DNA from: Micropterus salmoides
Taxonomy: Eukaryota; Chordata; Actinopteri; Centrarchiformes; Centrarchidae
Reading direction: 5' to 3'
Assembly (NCBI RefSeq): GCF_014851395.1
Contig: NW_024041484.1
Location: forward strand, 6,396,183-6,460,182
DNA: 64,000 nucleotides
Both the position numbers and the translations under genes were made by a program. This document shows positions 11,449-24,021 of the stretch, one piece after another (positions within the stretch are counted from its first letter, which is position 1; every line of letters begins with the position of its first letter). The notes below the pieces were generated by a model. That model made no database searches. It saw only the letters and a program-made list of their open reading frames with translations, and had not been told where the DNA came from.

Positions 11449-13024
11449 AAATTTGCAACTAGCAGATGGTGTCTTTCATACCACAGTTTGTCAAGGTTGT
11501 ACACGGTGAGTTTGAAGTCACCTTTTTTTCCCTTTTGCTTTCTTGTTCTGCCTTGTAGATCCACACATACACAGTTCATGTGGATTCGCAGTTCAATACC
11601 TGACAAAAAGAAGGGAGGAAAAAAATCAATTGTATTCTCATTTCAGAACATGAGTCAATTCAATTAAATTAGCTGAAAGAGAAGTGAGAATATTGCTTCC
11701 TGTTGCTTTATAATCCCGACTCCCACAATGCACCCCGTGTCACACTGTGACAGACAAATCGTTGTATGTTTCCATGGTGCCGACCATCAAAGGGGAAGGG
11801 CTCCAGGGATTTTGCCAGAGTGTCCATCTTCGCTCCAGGATCACACAGTCATGTTGTTGATATGCGAGGGATGGATGGATAACAATCTGTTCTTGTTCGC
11901 AGGAATGTGGCATAAGTAATGAACACCATGGAATGACAATGTGGCCTGGCAGTTAAATGCATGTAATTGCATGTCTTGGATCCCACGTGTAAAATAGTCA
12001 CTGATTACATAGTAAGAATGATCGCCAAAAGGGTTGAAGAGCACTGGTCTGGATGGTTTTTAGTTTAGTTTAGACACTTATTACTTATTAGCGTGAAGAG
12101 GAGACCATTCTATCGTCCCAGTATGCATTGAGTGAAAGTCATGGAAACATCGTGAACATCAGAGAACAGGTTTACAGTTTCAGAAGCTTTGGAAGTTACT
12201 TGGTAGTTAGTGCTGGTTGCATAATTTACCTCCTTATACTTCCTGTCATGGATGAATTGCAACCATAGACAGTAGCCTATAGCCAGTAGCCAGTTTTGGA
12301 CCAATAAAATACTACTAAAGGGCTACTTCCTGTTGGCACCAGCGTCTACTGCACATGATCGCGCAGCATAACCGTGGTTTAATGACGTAGAACAACGGCA
12401 GAAACATCGTAACAAAAAGTCTTAAGACTCAGTGTGTTTGTCTGACTCAGATCGTCACTGTTTCATCAGCCCACCTACGAGGCTCACCTGCCAAATAACA
12501 ATGCAGCGTCACTGATCGCATGAGCTGAATAGTTTTTTTTAGATTGCAGAGAGTTTAGAAGCTAAGCAATACGGTTACATCTCGCATGTGCGACGGGGTG
12601 TCACAGGGTTTTGACGTCATTTTTGGGCCTACATGGATCCCTCCATGCAGGCTTTGGTCGGCTTCCCTGTCCGATCTCTGGCTTACCCCCTTGATTGCAA
12701 CTAACCTGCGAAACTTCCTCAGGCCAGGCTCCCTTATAGGTTGTACTACCTGTTTTGTGCATCAGGGCTCCAGAGGACAAAATGTTAATTTAAGCTAACG
12801 GGAAGCAGAATCTCAGGCTTGAAGTACCCTGATTTCATGTTAGTGATAATCATGTCCTAACCTCTTCTGCCGTTCTGAACCAGCTGGCAGAGTTTGCAGA
12901 TGAGGCTATTAGGTGCTCAGCTAGCTCATCCTGATGTGGTGATTGGGGCAGTGAATACCACACACACACATAGCAATAGCAGATGTGCTGTGGGAGTCTC
13001 AGGTCTCACTTTCACCCACAGGCA

Positions 13025-13090
13025 TTTTAGATGAAGAAGAAGAAGAAGATATACTTTATCAATCCCGCAAGGGGAAATTCAGTGTTTGAT
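13025..13090 (-). repeat. LINE-type 3' tail with (AAG)n
   Basis: A gaagaagaag run adjoins tatactttatcaatcccgc and ggggaaattc. In reverse complement this reads as the 'ccccttgcgggattgataaagta' type of 3' end seen in fish non-LTR elements. A related word set (attgatccttgcaggg) occurs at 44650-44690. Confidence 0.45.
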
Positions 13091-13679
13091 GATCTGGAAC
13101 ACTGATGCAGGTTAGTTCTTAATGCATGTGAGTAGTGAACAAAGTCTCTAAAACTGCAGCCACCACAGATGTCTTTTTTTGTTTGTTTTTGTTTGCCTAG
13201 AACTCATCAGTCTTATTTACCAGAGATCTCGGGTTATACATCTAAAACCTTGCAAGCATAGCATGTATATTATTCACTGCCATAACTTTATTTAGGTTTG
13301 ATTGTGATTTATCTCCACAATTCCTAAATCCAAACAGTTGAGCTCTAGTGAATTCAGATTTTCTGCCAACAACCGTCTCAATCTTGCGCAAACCCCCACT
13401 ACATCCTCTTTTCCTGGATGGTATCCGTACCACCCCTTCTTTGCTTGGGTCTAGCTGAGGTCTCTGTAGAGGAGCAGGTTGTCTGAGACTCTTGGGATGC
13501 CCAGGCTATTACAATTTAATCAAAAGAAAAAAAAACGGATTCAAACTGGTTCAGTACACAATACTCTTTTTTAAGCTTCTACTTTTTCCACTTTATGTTG
13601 ATTGAACAAACAAGATGTAATGGGTGAATTGATGAGCTTTAAAGGTGATGGATGCTGGATTTTCTCAACTGTAGCTAGA

Positions 13680-13845
13680 GTGAGGCTAGCTGTTTCGCCC
13701 CCGTTTCCAGTCTTTATACTAAAGTTAGCTAATGGGCTGCCTGCTGTAGCTTCATATTTTATGTAGTTATTAGGGTGATATCAATCTTCTCATTTAACTC
13801 TCAGAAAAAAAGCTAATACATATTTCCCAAAATGGAGAATTTTTT
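13680..13845 (+). repeat. Partial copy of fold-back family seen at 44986-45421
   Basis: Contains gctgcctgctgtagcttcat, tatcaatcttctcatttaac and tttcccaaaatg, matching the right half of the fold-back element at 44986-45421. The left half is not recognisable. Confidence 0.55.
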
Positions 13846-13907
13846 TAATTTAAAATAAAAAATAGAAAAGAAAATGACATATCTTTATCAGATATGACAA
13901 AACACAA

Positions 13908-14028
13908 GCAGTATCCCACAAAAGTGACCACCCTCACATATTTGTAAATATTTGATTATATCTTTTCATGTGACAACACTGAAGAAATGACACTTTGCTA
14001 CAATGTAAAGTAGTGAGTGTACAACTTG

Positions 14029-14063
<35 letters not shown>

Positions 14064-14208
14064 AATTTGCTGTCCCCTCAAAATAACACATCACACAGCC
14101 ATTAATGTCTAAACCACTGGCAACAAAAGCTTCAGTGTTGTCACGTGAAAAGATACAATAAAATATTTACAAAAATTAGAGGGTGACTCATTTTTGTGAG
14201 ATACTGTA
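13908..14208. mobile_element. Tc1/mariner-type MITE with long terminal inverted repeats
   Basis: The left end (agtatcccacaaaagtga, then gtgacaacactgaag) is repeated inverted at the right end (cttcagtgttgtcac, then ttttgtgagatactgta), giving inverted repeats of about 75 bp. The right end is flanked by TA. The 13925-14130 interior matches from memory a very common teleost Tc1-like element with no transposase. A (TA)n run at 14033-14060 has expanded inside it. Confidence 0.75.
14033..14060. repeat. (TA)n microsatellite inside the MITE
   Basis: Fourteen uninterrupted TA units within the 13908-14208 element. Confidence 0.9.
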
Positions 14209-15440
14209 TCATTAACATTATTTTAAGATCCACTTTGGACCTTTATATACCATTAAGCACTTTAAAAACATTCAGAGCCTTAAAGTTTACATTAGAAAAA
14301 AATCTGTGCTACTGCAGAGGTCAGATTGAGTTCTTGAAAGAGGCAGCAACCTTTGAGTGCTACACACTTAATGGTTTAGTGGTGCAATTTTATTTTCCAC
14401 ACTTATCAACACACATAGTATTTGAGTAAATATTGCATTTAGAGCAGCTGCTTTTCAAAAACATCAGTGTTCCCCAACTATTCACGGATAAAACCATCAA
14501 GTGTGCATCTCCCAGCATTAACTGTCTCCATTTGGAGCACTTGAACATCAAGGACTGAGTTTCCAAAACTGAACTGCCATTTAAAACACAAGCTGAGAAC
14601 GAATAAACCCACTGATAGAGGGAAATCCATCCATCCACTGTCTAAGTGCAAACACTCAGTTTGGATTTTACTAGAAACCTTTAAGCATGTCAACCCTTTA
14701 AAAGCAGACATGAAATGATGCAAACTGTGCTCCACTGCTGTTAAACCCTAGAGGGGTATAATTAGTGTCTTTAGTAAAGGAACATTGCCCTTGGTCCCAA
14801 TTGTGCAGTGCTGACCCAGATCATACTTGGAACGGGAAAATAAAGAGAAAAGGTTGCACTGCAGTGGCGACTCCAGTCCGCACAGTGCTTTATCTTACTC
14901 TTCTCCATCCAGCTCCTGTTGATGACGACCTTTTAAACACTGGAAGCTGTGACAAGACTTAGGAGCTACAAGTGTGGTTTTAATGGAAGAAATGTAATCC
15001 TACACTTCCCATTATCTTCTCATTAGATCCCCGTTGCTGGTTAATGACTATGTCTTTCAAACTCCACATTACCAGTTTATGATGTTGACTTTCCATTAGA
15101 AAATCTTTGTCTCGAAGCCCAAACTACAATTTGAGTAATTTTCCTAAACAAGCTCCTCCAGAACTAAAGAACATCATACAGCTCGTTTCAAAAGCTCAGT
15201 AATACTCCCTGTAACTTGCAAACTGACAATGACATGTCCAGTATAAGCTGTACAGTGCCCCTTCAAAGGATAAGTCTGGCAGAATTCTATATTTTTATTT
15301 TCACAAATCTTACAAGACCACAAGTATTGTCTGCGTAGCCAATGCCTGTGTCACAGTCACTCATTCAACAGTTTGACCGGTTGCCAATCAACCATCAGGA
15401 GGGCGGGTCTTATCTAATGTGAACCTATCAGACAGCATAT
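14209..15440. other. Intergenic DNA with one old repeat fragment
   Basis: The part from 15110 to 15270 (gtctcgaagcccaaac, gtaattttcctaaacaagct, cctccagaac, agtgccccttcaaagg) is a diverged relative of 43330-43597. The rest shows no recognisable gene. Confidence 0.45.
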
Positions 15441-15448
15441 GCCAGAGC

Positions 15449-16014
15449 ATACCTGTCAACTTTGGGATTTAAAATAAGGGAAATTTTCTGGCACACCGCC
15501 CTGGGCCGTCTTACCAACCCCTACTACTGTCAGAATATGATATGGCTATATGGTTGAAATTGAAATGCTGTGAACTTCCCTGCATTACAGAAATTAAAAC
15601 ACAAAGGGGCATAGAAATTCAGCACATACAAGTTTATTTATGTATTACTTGAATGAGGATACATCACTTACACATTATGTAAGCCTCCTCCCATTTGCTG
15701 AGATACTCGCGCAGAATTTGTGCCTTTTTGGCAGGTACTCCATTCCTCTCACGTTCACCCAACTTTGAATCCTCGCGTTCTTCTTCTCCTTCTTGTTTTA
15801 TTTGCAAGTACCGTTTGAGTGACATCCTGTCACTAGATGTTAATGTTCTACATACTGCCCCGTTTTATCGTTGGTGAATGTAGCAAACATATCAAATGCG
15901 TGATTTTTAAATTTTGTTTTAGAAAGGTTAAAAATACGAGAGATTTACGGGAAAGTATTTAAATGGGTATCAGAGAATGGTTAAATACGGGAGAATCACA
16001 AATGACATGTAGGT
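15449..16014. mobile_element. hAT-type non-autonomous element with 8-bp duplication
   Basis: The element starts atacctgtcaactttg and ends tgacatgtaggt, an imperfect inverted pair. It is flanked on both sides by the identical 8-bp word gccagagc (15441-15448 and 16015-16022). An 8-bp target duplication is the hAT signature. The interior has no transposase frame I recognise. Short pieces with similar words (tctcccatatttttcc) occur near 17660-17740. Confidence 0.75.
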
Positions 16015-16659
16015 GCCAGAGCAAAAGTATGAACTCTTATGCTGGAACCGTGATGGACAACTCTCATCTCGTATTGTTGATTAGCTTTGAACATCTGTTT
16101 ATTTGCTAAACTAAATGAACTGCAACCAACAAGTCTAGTTTATGGTTGTTGACATGAGTGGAGGACCAGAGTGGGCTGGACCCAACAGCAGCCAGTGAGT
16201 GAACTGCAGTCAGGTAAACGTGTTCTGTCCACTCAAAGTCAGATGTCAGCAAATAATGAAACTGGAAAGCATTGGATTGACATTAACTATTGATTATAAA
16301 AATGTTGATTAGCCGAGCAGACGGGGCAATATGGATGGACATCTCCCAGTAAATAGGCTAATATGCATCACATATTTAGTCAAGTCATAAATAGCATTTT
16401 ACCTTTGAAAATGTATTTGCCTGATGCAGCTGATAGCCTATACTTGTTTGTCAGTAGTTGATGCTGGATCATCAGCCAGTATAAGCACAGTTCATCCACA
16501 TACAGCCTCAGCCAGTAGGAGCACATCCAGAGATATAACGTCAGCATCAGCTACAAGCAGCTAAGACCCTAATGGAAAAGTTGCTGCTCCACCAAATGAC
16601 CCAGCAGAATGGCCCCCAGTCATTACAGACTTTATCAGGACTGAGTTAGTAGCTGCAGA

Positions 16660-16760
16660 GGTCCATTCTAAGAGAGCTCCGATCGATCGGTCACCGATCG
16701 TAATCGGCCGATAATGGCTTTGATCGGCGGTGTCTAAAAAGGCAAATGAGAAAAGCCGAT
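16660..16760. repeat. 'ATCGGCCGAT'-rich terminal fragment of a DNA transposon
   Basis: Contains gatcgatcggtcaccgatcg, atcggccgataatgg and gatcggcggtg. The spacing resembles the terminal part of common fish hAT-like elements. A decayed counterpart (cagtgatcagtgatcagtat, gtgattggccc) is at 18530-18590, so the two may be ends of one old insertion, but I cannot show it. Confidence 0.4.
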
Positions 16761-17125
16761 CAGAAGATGCAATACTCGTCAGATAAATTTTCAACGGCTG
16801 GTAAAATGGTGTCACTACGCATCTGAGCAGTTTTCAAAGCTAGCTAGCACCAAAGTCCTTTTCAGACAGGAAGCGATTAATGCGCCCAGTTAATCATTTA
16901 CAATGAGAGCTGAGCAGCAATCAGACAAGCGGAGCAACAAGCAGGACTCAAGAGCGATGGTGTGTGTCATCTCACACACCCCTGCCCGCTACTAGAGTTT
17001 AATTGTCTTGACCCACAGGCAGAGAGAGAGACAATCCTTCAGAGTTTCCTCATGCAAAGAAAGGCGCCACTCAATCAGCTGACTGCCTCTCTTGGCAAAA
17101 ACGGAGGACTTTATAAAACAATGAC

Positions 17126-17605
17126 ACACACTTACATTTGGCTTTCTGATTCGGTCAAGCAAAAACACGATGCTACTGACCAGAGTTTTAGTTTGTGTAT
17201 TTTTCTTAAAATGTTTTGTCCTGTGTAAATAACACTTAGGCTAACAGTTAGCCTACTGTGTATGTCGCCGTATTTACTTTGCAACGACTCCTAGTCTGTT
17301 TTTCGCCATCACAGTCTCTTTGTACTCCCGTGTTACTTTCAGTTCTACTTTGGTGTGGTTCTACGTCTGTATTACTTTCTTCTTTCGGAAAATCGTCTGC
17401 AACTGCAGAGTAGACCATCTACTTCATGTTTACACCGGCACATGCATGCCCAATGTATGTGAACGGCCACTAGACGTGTGTTTTCAGTCCTTTTAATATA
17501 CACAGAGATCAACTCTGATACGCAGCTGCAACGCTGCTGTGGACGGAGAAGATCGTATTCATTATAAAAAACTGTTTTAAAAAACTTAGTAGTGTGGATG
17601 TAGCC
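17126..17605 (-). mobile_element. Copy 1 of inverted-repeat family 'F4', truncated
   Basis: This is the reverse complement of the middle and one end of 34739-35403. Shared words include ccggcacatgcatgccca, gaacggccactagacgtg, gcgtttcagttg-like sequence and the terminal agtagtgtggatgtagcc. The far end is missing, so the copy is about 480 bp. No coding capacity. Confidence 0.7.
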
Positions 17606-19232
17606 TCGCATTAACCCATTCCTCTCTCTACTCCTCTCATTTCAGCCCTCCTGTTTTCCCTGTGATTCTCCCATATTTTTCCATTCTCACCTGGTACCCT
17701 TCCTTTAAATGTTTCTCCGGAAATCTCCCATATCTTTAACCTTTATAAAATCAAATAAAAACCTGCTGGCCGTATTGAAAGTGTTGGCTACTCTCTCCTC
17801 TTGTAAAGCTGGTGGCAGTAGACCTATGTAAAATATGTAGACTGTGCTTCTTGCACAAGGATTAAATAAATGAAAACAACCTACTGAAATAATGTTAGAC
17901 CTACACTAGTGGTAAACTAAATGAAATTATAATGAATATAGTAACTATAAGTAATATTAACAATGTACTAACATATGGAATTAACATTGTACTTTTATTT
18001 ATTTAAATGTCACTTATTTTCAAATCTCACTGACAGTTTAGACTCCTCTCTCCCCCTGAAGCCCACAGAACCTGCCTGAGCTTTCCAGAACAAAAAGCGG
18101 CTGCTTCAGAGTTTATCAATGACTCAGGATGCCTGTGCTCCTTTATCTCCTAAATATTTTGGCTACAGCCTTTTTTGGTTTAGTTTTTTTTGTTGTTGTT
18201 GAAGTAAATGTATAAAGATGCTGTTGTTCTGTATTTGTAATTTATTCCACAGGAAAGTTGTATTTGTTAAGCTTTAAGATGTTCGCAGTGACCAGACAAA
18301 GGCTGCTATGGTTTAAGTCTCTAAGACTCTAAGACTTAAACCATACCATACGAGGGATTGCAATTTGTTGCCCAATTTGTTTCCTGGCAATTAAATAAAC
18401 AGTTGCCATTCCATGATACTTTATCATCTGTTAATTTTAATACTTAATACATTGTTTTAGGACCAATAAAATAATTATACAATATACTGTATAATGCTAC
18501 ATGATAAATAAAAGGCTTCATATAGACCCAGTGATCAGTGATCAGTATTGGCCAATACTGCTTTCAGCAGTCAGTGATTGGCCCAAAAAATGGAATGTAG
18601 TGAGAGCACTGCACTGTCAGCTGTGACTGTGTAGCAATGACAAATTCTTTACATGGCTGACGATTCAGGTTGAAGGGCCCCATAGCAGAATTTTGCTGAG
18701 GGCCCCGGGAGGACAGGCTCTGGCAAATACCGTGCCCAGTTGTATATGACTGAGCCTTTTTTAAATGAAAGTTTATATATTTGACTTGTTTTTAAATATT
18801 AACATTTTCAGTAGGAGCCCATGGGTTTGTGTCTGAGGGGTATAGACAGGCTGGGGAAGTTATAAATATTGAAAGACAGACTAGGCCTTCTGCACGGCTT
18901 GAAAGTGGACTAACAATGTTGGACTAACAATGGACAGTTAAAAAATTATACACATTCCACAATACCCACAATACAACTTGACCGCTGACAGTGCAAGTGG
19001 AGATTTGGGTGTGCGATGCTAGTAGCGACTAATGTAGCTTCAAGGATACCAGAGATGTTTTCCTACAGAGGTTCGGAAAGCTCACTTCTTTCTAACTCCA
19101 CAACCCCAAATTGTTTTCATTTTCCAACTTGTACTCTTCAGTCCCAACTCCCAAACGACCCTGACTCCATTAGTTGGTTATCTTGTGGCTCACAGGTTTT
19201 CTATTGTGAATTTTATCATCTATGTTATGTCT
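17606..19232. other. Intergenic DNA, no gene recognised
   Basis: Mostly unique-looking A+T-rich sequence. A hairpin (tatggtttaagtc ... gacttaaaccata) lies around 18306-18342. Nothing else could be assigned. Confidence 0.45.
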
Positions 19233-19272
19233 GTGTTTGCACACAGTGTGTGCACACAGTGTGTGCAAACAC
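19233..19272. repeat. 40-bp near-perfect palindrome of GTGTGC units
   Basis: The sequence gtgtttgcacaca ... tgtgtgcaaacac is self-complementary across 40 bases except for two symmetric G positions, with an inner gtgtgcacac core. Confidence 0.85.
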
Positions 19273-19619
19273 CCCTGTTTTGCACTAGCAACACTGGTGT
19301 TATGACCTCCACATATTTCTCCTCAGTTCGATAGCTGCCTACCACCTCCTCTTTGCAAGTGTGGGTATAAGATAATGTGTGGGTTTGAATAATGCATGTA
19401 GCACCTTGCAGGACCCTTGTGACATTAAAAACTGCTTTAATTCCAAATTCCCTGTGAATAATAAAGAATAACTACAAATTCACTGCAGTACTGAGGATTT
19501 ATTTTATTAGTAGATATTAGATTTAGTAATATAAAATTATTTTGAAATTAGAAATTGACTCCTGCATCTGACACCTGAGGTTGAGACTGAGTGTGAATGT
19601 TTTGAATGTTTTGATTAGT

Positions 19620-20145
19620 TTTTTTCCCTTTGGGTGAGTGATGCAAGCTTGGTGTGTTTTTTGTTTTCTCTCTTCCTTTTTCTCAGTTACTGAGTCCTGG
19701 GTGCGTCTGACTTCCTGGGTTGGCACCTGCTGGCAATCACAGACCTGTTCCTGATCAGCCATCCCCACCACTTCTTAAGGAGAGGCATCCATTCCCTGCA
19801 GGACTGCGGACTGGTGTGCCGTAGGTTAAGCCTACGTCTAGCTCAGCGCCTGTTTTTGTAAAGTAACCTGTTCGCCTTTACTAATTTCTGTCTCCAGATT
19901 GCCCGTTCAACCCGTTCAGCCTGCCTGCCAGTTCCAAACCCCTGGAGCCACTAGAAGATCCAATCCTTCTTGCCAATCTCCAGCCATCCACGCCAGCCCC
20001 AGCCCTCACTCCCCTACTGCTTAGAAGGAAACAACCTGTGACCTCACCCTGCCTTAGTTCACCCACTCCACCTTCATAAATAAACTGTTTAAACTTCTGC
20101 TTTGTCTCCTGGTCCGCATCTGGGTTCTAGCGTATTCCTGACAGA
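19620..20145. mobile_element. Possible retroelement end (LTR or LINE 3' region)
   Basis: A C-rich block with ataaataaactg (polyadenylation-like) at 20078-20090, followed by ctggtccgcatctgggttc and ending cctgacag, resembles the R/U5 part of fish LTR elements as I recall them. I could not identify a matching second LTR or coding region, so a solo LTR or other retroposed end is only a guess. Confidence 0.3.
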
Positions 20146-22799
20146 AATACCGTATTGTACATGTACCCTGACAATCATTATCCACAACTGCTGTAGTGGC
20201 ATTGCAACCACTAGCAAGGTGGCTTTCATGAGACCTTTTTGGGTTCAAGGGGATGCATCATTTGAGCATAAATTTAAACCAGTGAGTTAAAAATTCATAC
20301 ACAGTGTCAATTACTAGAAGAGCCTGTGTTGACAGCGAAGAAAGACACATGTCACGTGAAAGCTCTGAGTGAGATGTAATGAGCTAACTCATCTCTGATT
20401 TCAGATGAGAACACAGCTAGATTTCATACGCTAAGTTTAACAATAGAAGTCAGGGAATGATGGTGTGCAAGATGTTGGTAATTTGTTTGTTGTTGATTTG
20501 TTTTTAAGAAATTATTAGAAATAATCAATACCACGTGTAGCTAGAGTACAACTTTCAGTTTCAAACTGTAAAATCCCAAATGGGAAGTACAATGGTTTTC
20601 CAAGTATTTATTAGTTCAGCTTTTATTTTATGGGTTGTCATTTTGCTTCCATCTTTTTTTCAGATGTTCTCCATGTGATGACTGGCATTGTTTGCCAACA
20701 GTATTAACAAAACTCAAAATTAAGCACTTTTTGGATGCAATGTTTATTTGCCACTTGTTTTTATTTAGAACAACAGAATAGAACATGTCAGAAAACCAGT
20801 GTACCCACATTTCTTACCATTAACTGCTATCCCAGCATGTACACATGTATACAAAACATATACAAATAAGTTCCATACCTTTCATCCCAACCAATCATCA
20901 CAAAAAAGAAGCAAGGGGGAGAAATACTAGAACACACTCACAGTTAAACAAAACGGCCTACACTAGTGGTAAACTAAAAAAGGACACTCCGGTGATTTCG
21001 TATTGAACCTCCATAAAGTTGGTGGATCCTCAAGAGATCAACAGCAGCAGAGATATGGCTTGTAGCCTCTAGTACAGGTCAAGCTTCAAAAACACTGTAT
21101 TCTACATATCCCATGATGCATGTGTCTTTAGACCCTCCCTCCGATTGTTTAAACTAAACCGATTTTAGGAGGCTGACTTAGCAGGCCTTCTCTTAAAAAT
21201 TGTCTCAAGCCCACTATCACTATGTCATGTAGGTTATTTTCTCTGACTTTAAAGTAGATCCAGATCCACAGACGCCATCATTCAGCTGTTTACGTAGGCC
21301 GAGAAGTAATCCTTCTGACGGTAAACTGAACTTGATGTGTAAAATTGGTGGAGCGTACCAAACCAACTCCAATAAAGAATATTGCAGGCCAGTCAAAACT
21401 AGAATACCTGTCAAGGGACGTCTTTCTTTCTTTCTTAGATCATCTCTCTTTTTTAGCCAAGCTAGCAACATGGCTCTGTGGATGGCAATGTCAGTCAATC
21501 AGTCAGTCCGCTGCTTTGGCCGAAATGAAAGATTTCTCAAATGTGGTCAAAATGCATGCCCCCCTCAGGAAGAATTCTAAATGTCTTTTCCTCTAGAGCA
21601 GAGAGTGGGAGGCAGGCCTCCCCAGGGAGGCTCCAAACATTTGAGAGGATCAGTGAAAAATGAAAAATATTACATTATTTATTATATTAAAATCAAAAGA
21701 TGATATAGAATAGCCTAAATGTGTGTGATTTGTTTAAAGAGATAATTCAGAGAAACAATAATTTGGGGGAAATTTACAGTTTTTCCCACATTCCAAGAGA
21801 TTTATAAATGCCAATACAACTGTCCATTATGATGTATTTGGTATGGTTTGTGCTGTCAAACAGCAATAGTAGGTCTAAAATCTGTCTGTCTATGTGATCA
21901 TATAACATGATCATCCTCTACTTGAGCAAAACTGACCAGGTAAACTAAAGGAGGGCACCTTTTTCCAAGCCTTGTCCCACTGTCTCAGACCTTGAAAACC
22001 CCTGCTCTGGAGCCATCATCAAAATGTGTTAGTGTTCAATACCTAATACTGTTTTTATGACCAAATACCTGCAAACCGAATGTTGTTATTGCTGGACATG
22101 ACTCATTCAACTTCTAACACACTGAAGAATATAAATCATCAGGGAGTGAAGTACAGTTTTGCATCTTTTAGTGTCATTTATTTCACCAAAGTTCTGCTTT
22201 GTTTGAGATAAGCAGAAGAAGAGCTGGGTGGATTAGAATAAGCACTGATGCAACCACTGAACCTACGCAGAAACATCAGAAACTAAAGCTAACACTGAAC
22301 AGAACATCAAAGAGACGCACCTCACATTTCAGTGTTTGATTAACAGGGGCTCACTGTAGCGTTCAGTGAAGAAACAGCAGATAGTAACATGGATGAAACT
22401 GAATAAAATGAAGACTGATAACTATTCATGTAGATTGTCTTTTTTGCCATTTAGCGTACATTCTCCTCCAGAGTGATTTACTGGAAGAATATAAAATCTC
22501 CAGTATACTGCAGTGAAAATTACAAACATTGCCTCTTATCATTTAGGCTAATGAATAAGAAAAGCAGTTAGAGGAACACGATGATTGGAAAATAAAATTA
22601 CTTGTCTTTCCGTTAGCGCTGCCTACTCGTTTCTTTGGACAAAACTATCTTCCTGCTGCGGTATATGTTCATACATTAGACAGATTTAGGTCTTTGTGAT
22701 GGCAGCTAACAATGATGGCTTTTTTTCTACATTCGATGCGTACAGTAGCCTATCTCAGAGTACAACATACAGCTCTGGTCCTCCAGTCCAGCTCCAATT

Positions 22800-22802
<3 letters not shown>
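20146..22802. other. Intergenic DNA, no gene recognised
   Basis: Several 60-90 codon frames occur, but they lack splice context or similarity I know. A stretch at 20980-21190 (ggacactccggtgatttcg, catcccatgatgca) looks like a dispersed fish repeat from memory only. Confidence 0.4.

Positions 22803-22855
<53 letters not shown>
22803..22855. repeat. (CA)n microsatellite
   Basis: About 26 uninterrupted CA units, followed closely by a poly-T run near 22888. Confidence 0.95.
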
Positions 22856-22856
<1 letters not shown>

Positions 22857-23315
22857 GAAAAAGCCAGTTTGTCTTGAGCCATAGTATTTTTTTTTTTTTT
22901 GTACAGCTGAAACAGTCAGGGGCTGAATACAGCTTTGTTTCCTCTGATAATGACAATGCATTTTGGCTTTATGCAGTGGGATTGGAAAGGATTTTAAATC
23001 CTTTTCAGTCTCACTGGATTCTGTAATAAGAGTGAACCCATTAAAAGCCCCCAAACTGTTTTCATGCAACAACATACAAGACTTAAAAGATGTTAAACAT
23101 GAAAGTGTGAGTTAATGTATGCCATACTAATTAAACCAGTTTTCTTCTCTTTTTTGTCTTTAGACATTAAACCTCTGAAGATCACCTGTGGGACAAGCAA
23201 CTGGTCAGTTAGTTATATTAAAGTCTGCCACAACTATTATTTTTGTGGAGAAACAGCGCTCTCAGGTGGACACCTGAGGTATTTCTGCTCCCTCAGCTTC
23301 ATCATGAAATGTTAA

Positions 23316-24013
23316 CAGTGATAGAATATAAGTACAAATTCGAGGTACTTGTACTTTACATGAGTATTTACTTTTTATGCAACTTTATACTTCACCAAAT
23401 CTCAGAAGCAAATATTGTACTTTTTACTCCACTACATTGGTGTGATTTAGTTACTAGTTACTTTTCAGATTACAATTTGTGTGTCCTTCCTGTCCAGTGA
23501 ACCACCTGTCTCCAAATTTGGTGTTTTTTAAGTGTTCCTTCATGTGTTGGAAATTATCTTATTTCTTAAGCTAAATGAACGCCTTGGATCAGCAGGAAAA
23601 TGCAAGCTGAAAACAGGGCTGTTTCTCTGAGCTCATGAAATGTTGACTTTTTAGAGATACATGGTTCTCACAGGACAGCGACGCTACAAACATATGATGA
23701 TGAATTACCCGACAGTAAAAACAGCGTTAAAAAACTACAGCAGTAAAATGCAACATACACATTAATGCAGCAGTAACGTTAATCCCAGAACATCATGTAG
23801 AAAACAGTAAAACACTGACAGGGACCATTTCACTGCATTATGAGTACTTTTACTTTTGATACTTTAAGTACATTTTGCTGATAATGACAGCATACTGATT
23901 CTTCAGTTAGGTTTTGAATGCAGGACTTTTTCTTGTAGTGGAGTATTTTCATAGTGTGGTATTATATTTACTTATTTTACTTTAAGTAAATCAGAATGCT
24001 TCTTCCACCACTG
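23316..24013. mobile_element. hAT-type non-autonomous element, 698 bp
   Basis: The left end begins cagtgatagaatataagtac and the right end finishes tgcttcttccaccactg, the decayed inverted termini of a very common teleost family (cagtggtggaa type). Flanks are aatgttaa (23308-23315) and aatgttga (24014-24021), an 8-bp duplication with one mismatch. The interior is rich in acttgtactt/taagtac words and has no transposase. Confidence 0.8.
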
Positions 24014-24021
24014 AATGTTGA

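Larger units (their letters stand above)
9861..13907. other. Intergenic DNA, no gene recognised
   Basis: Apart from a repeat fragment at 10390-10520, a GT microsatellite at 11420-11448 and a short LINE-type tail at 13030-13090, I see no coding exon, RNA gene or element boundary. A moderately CpG-containing patch at 12580-12760 has no recognisable protein similarity. Confidence 0.5.

Noticed and set aside
22696..23075. Frames with Thr-His or Cys-Val repeats
   Set aside because: Produced by the CA microsatellite on both strands; the same holds at 11388-11667, 25024-25418 and 63283-63468.
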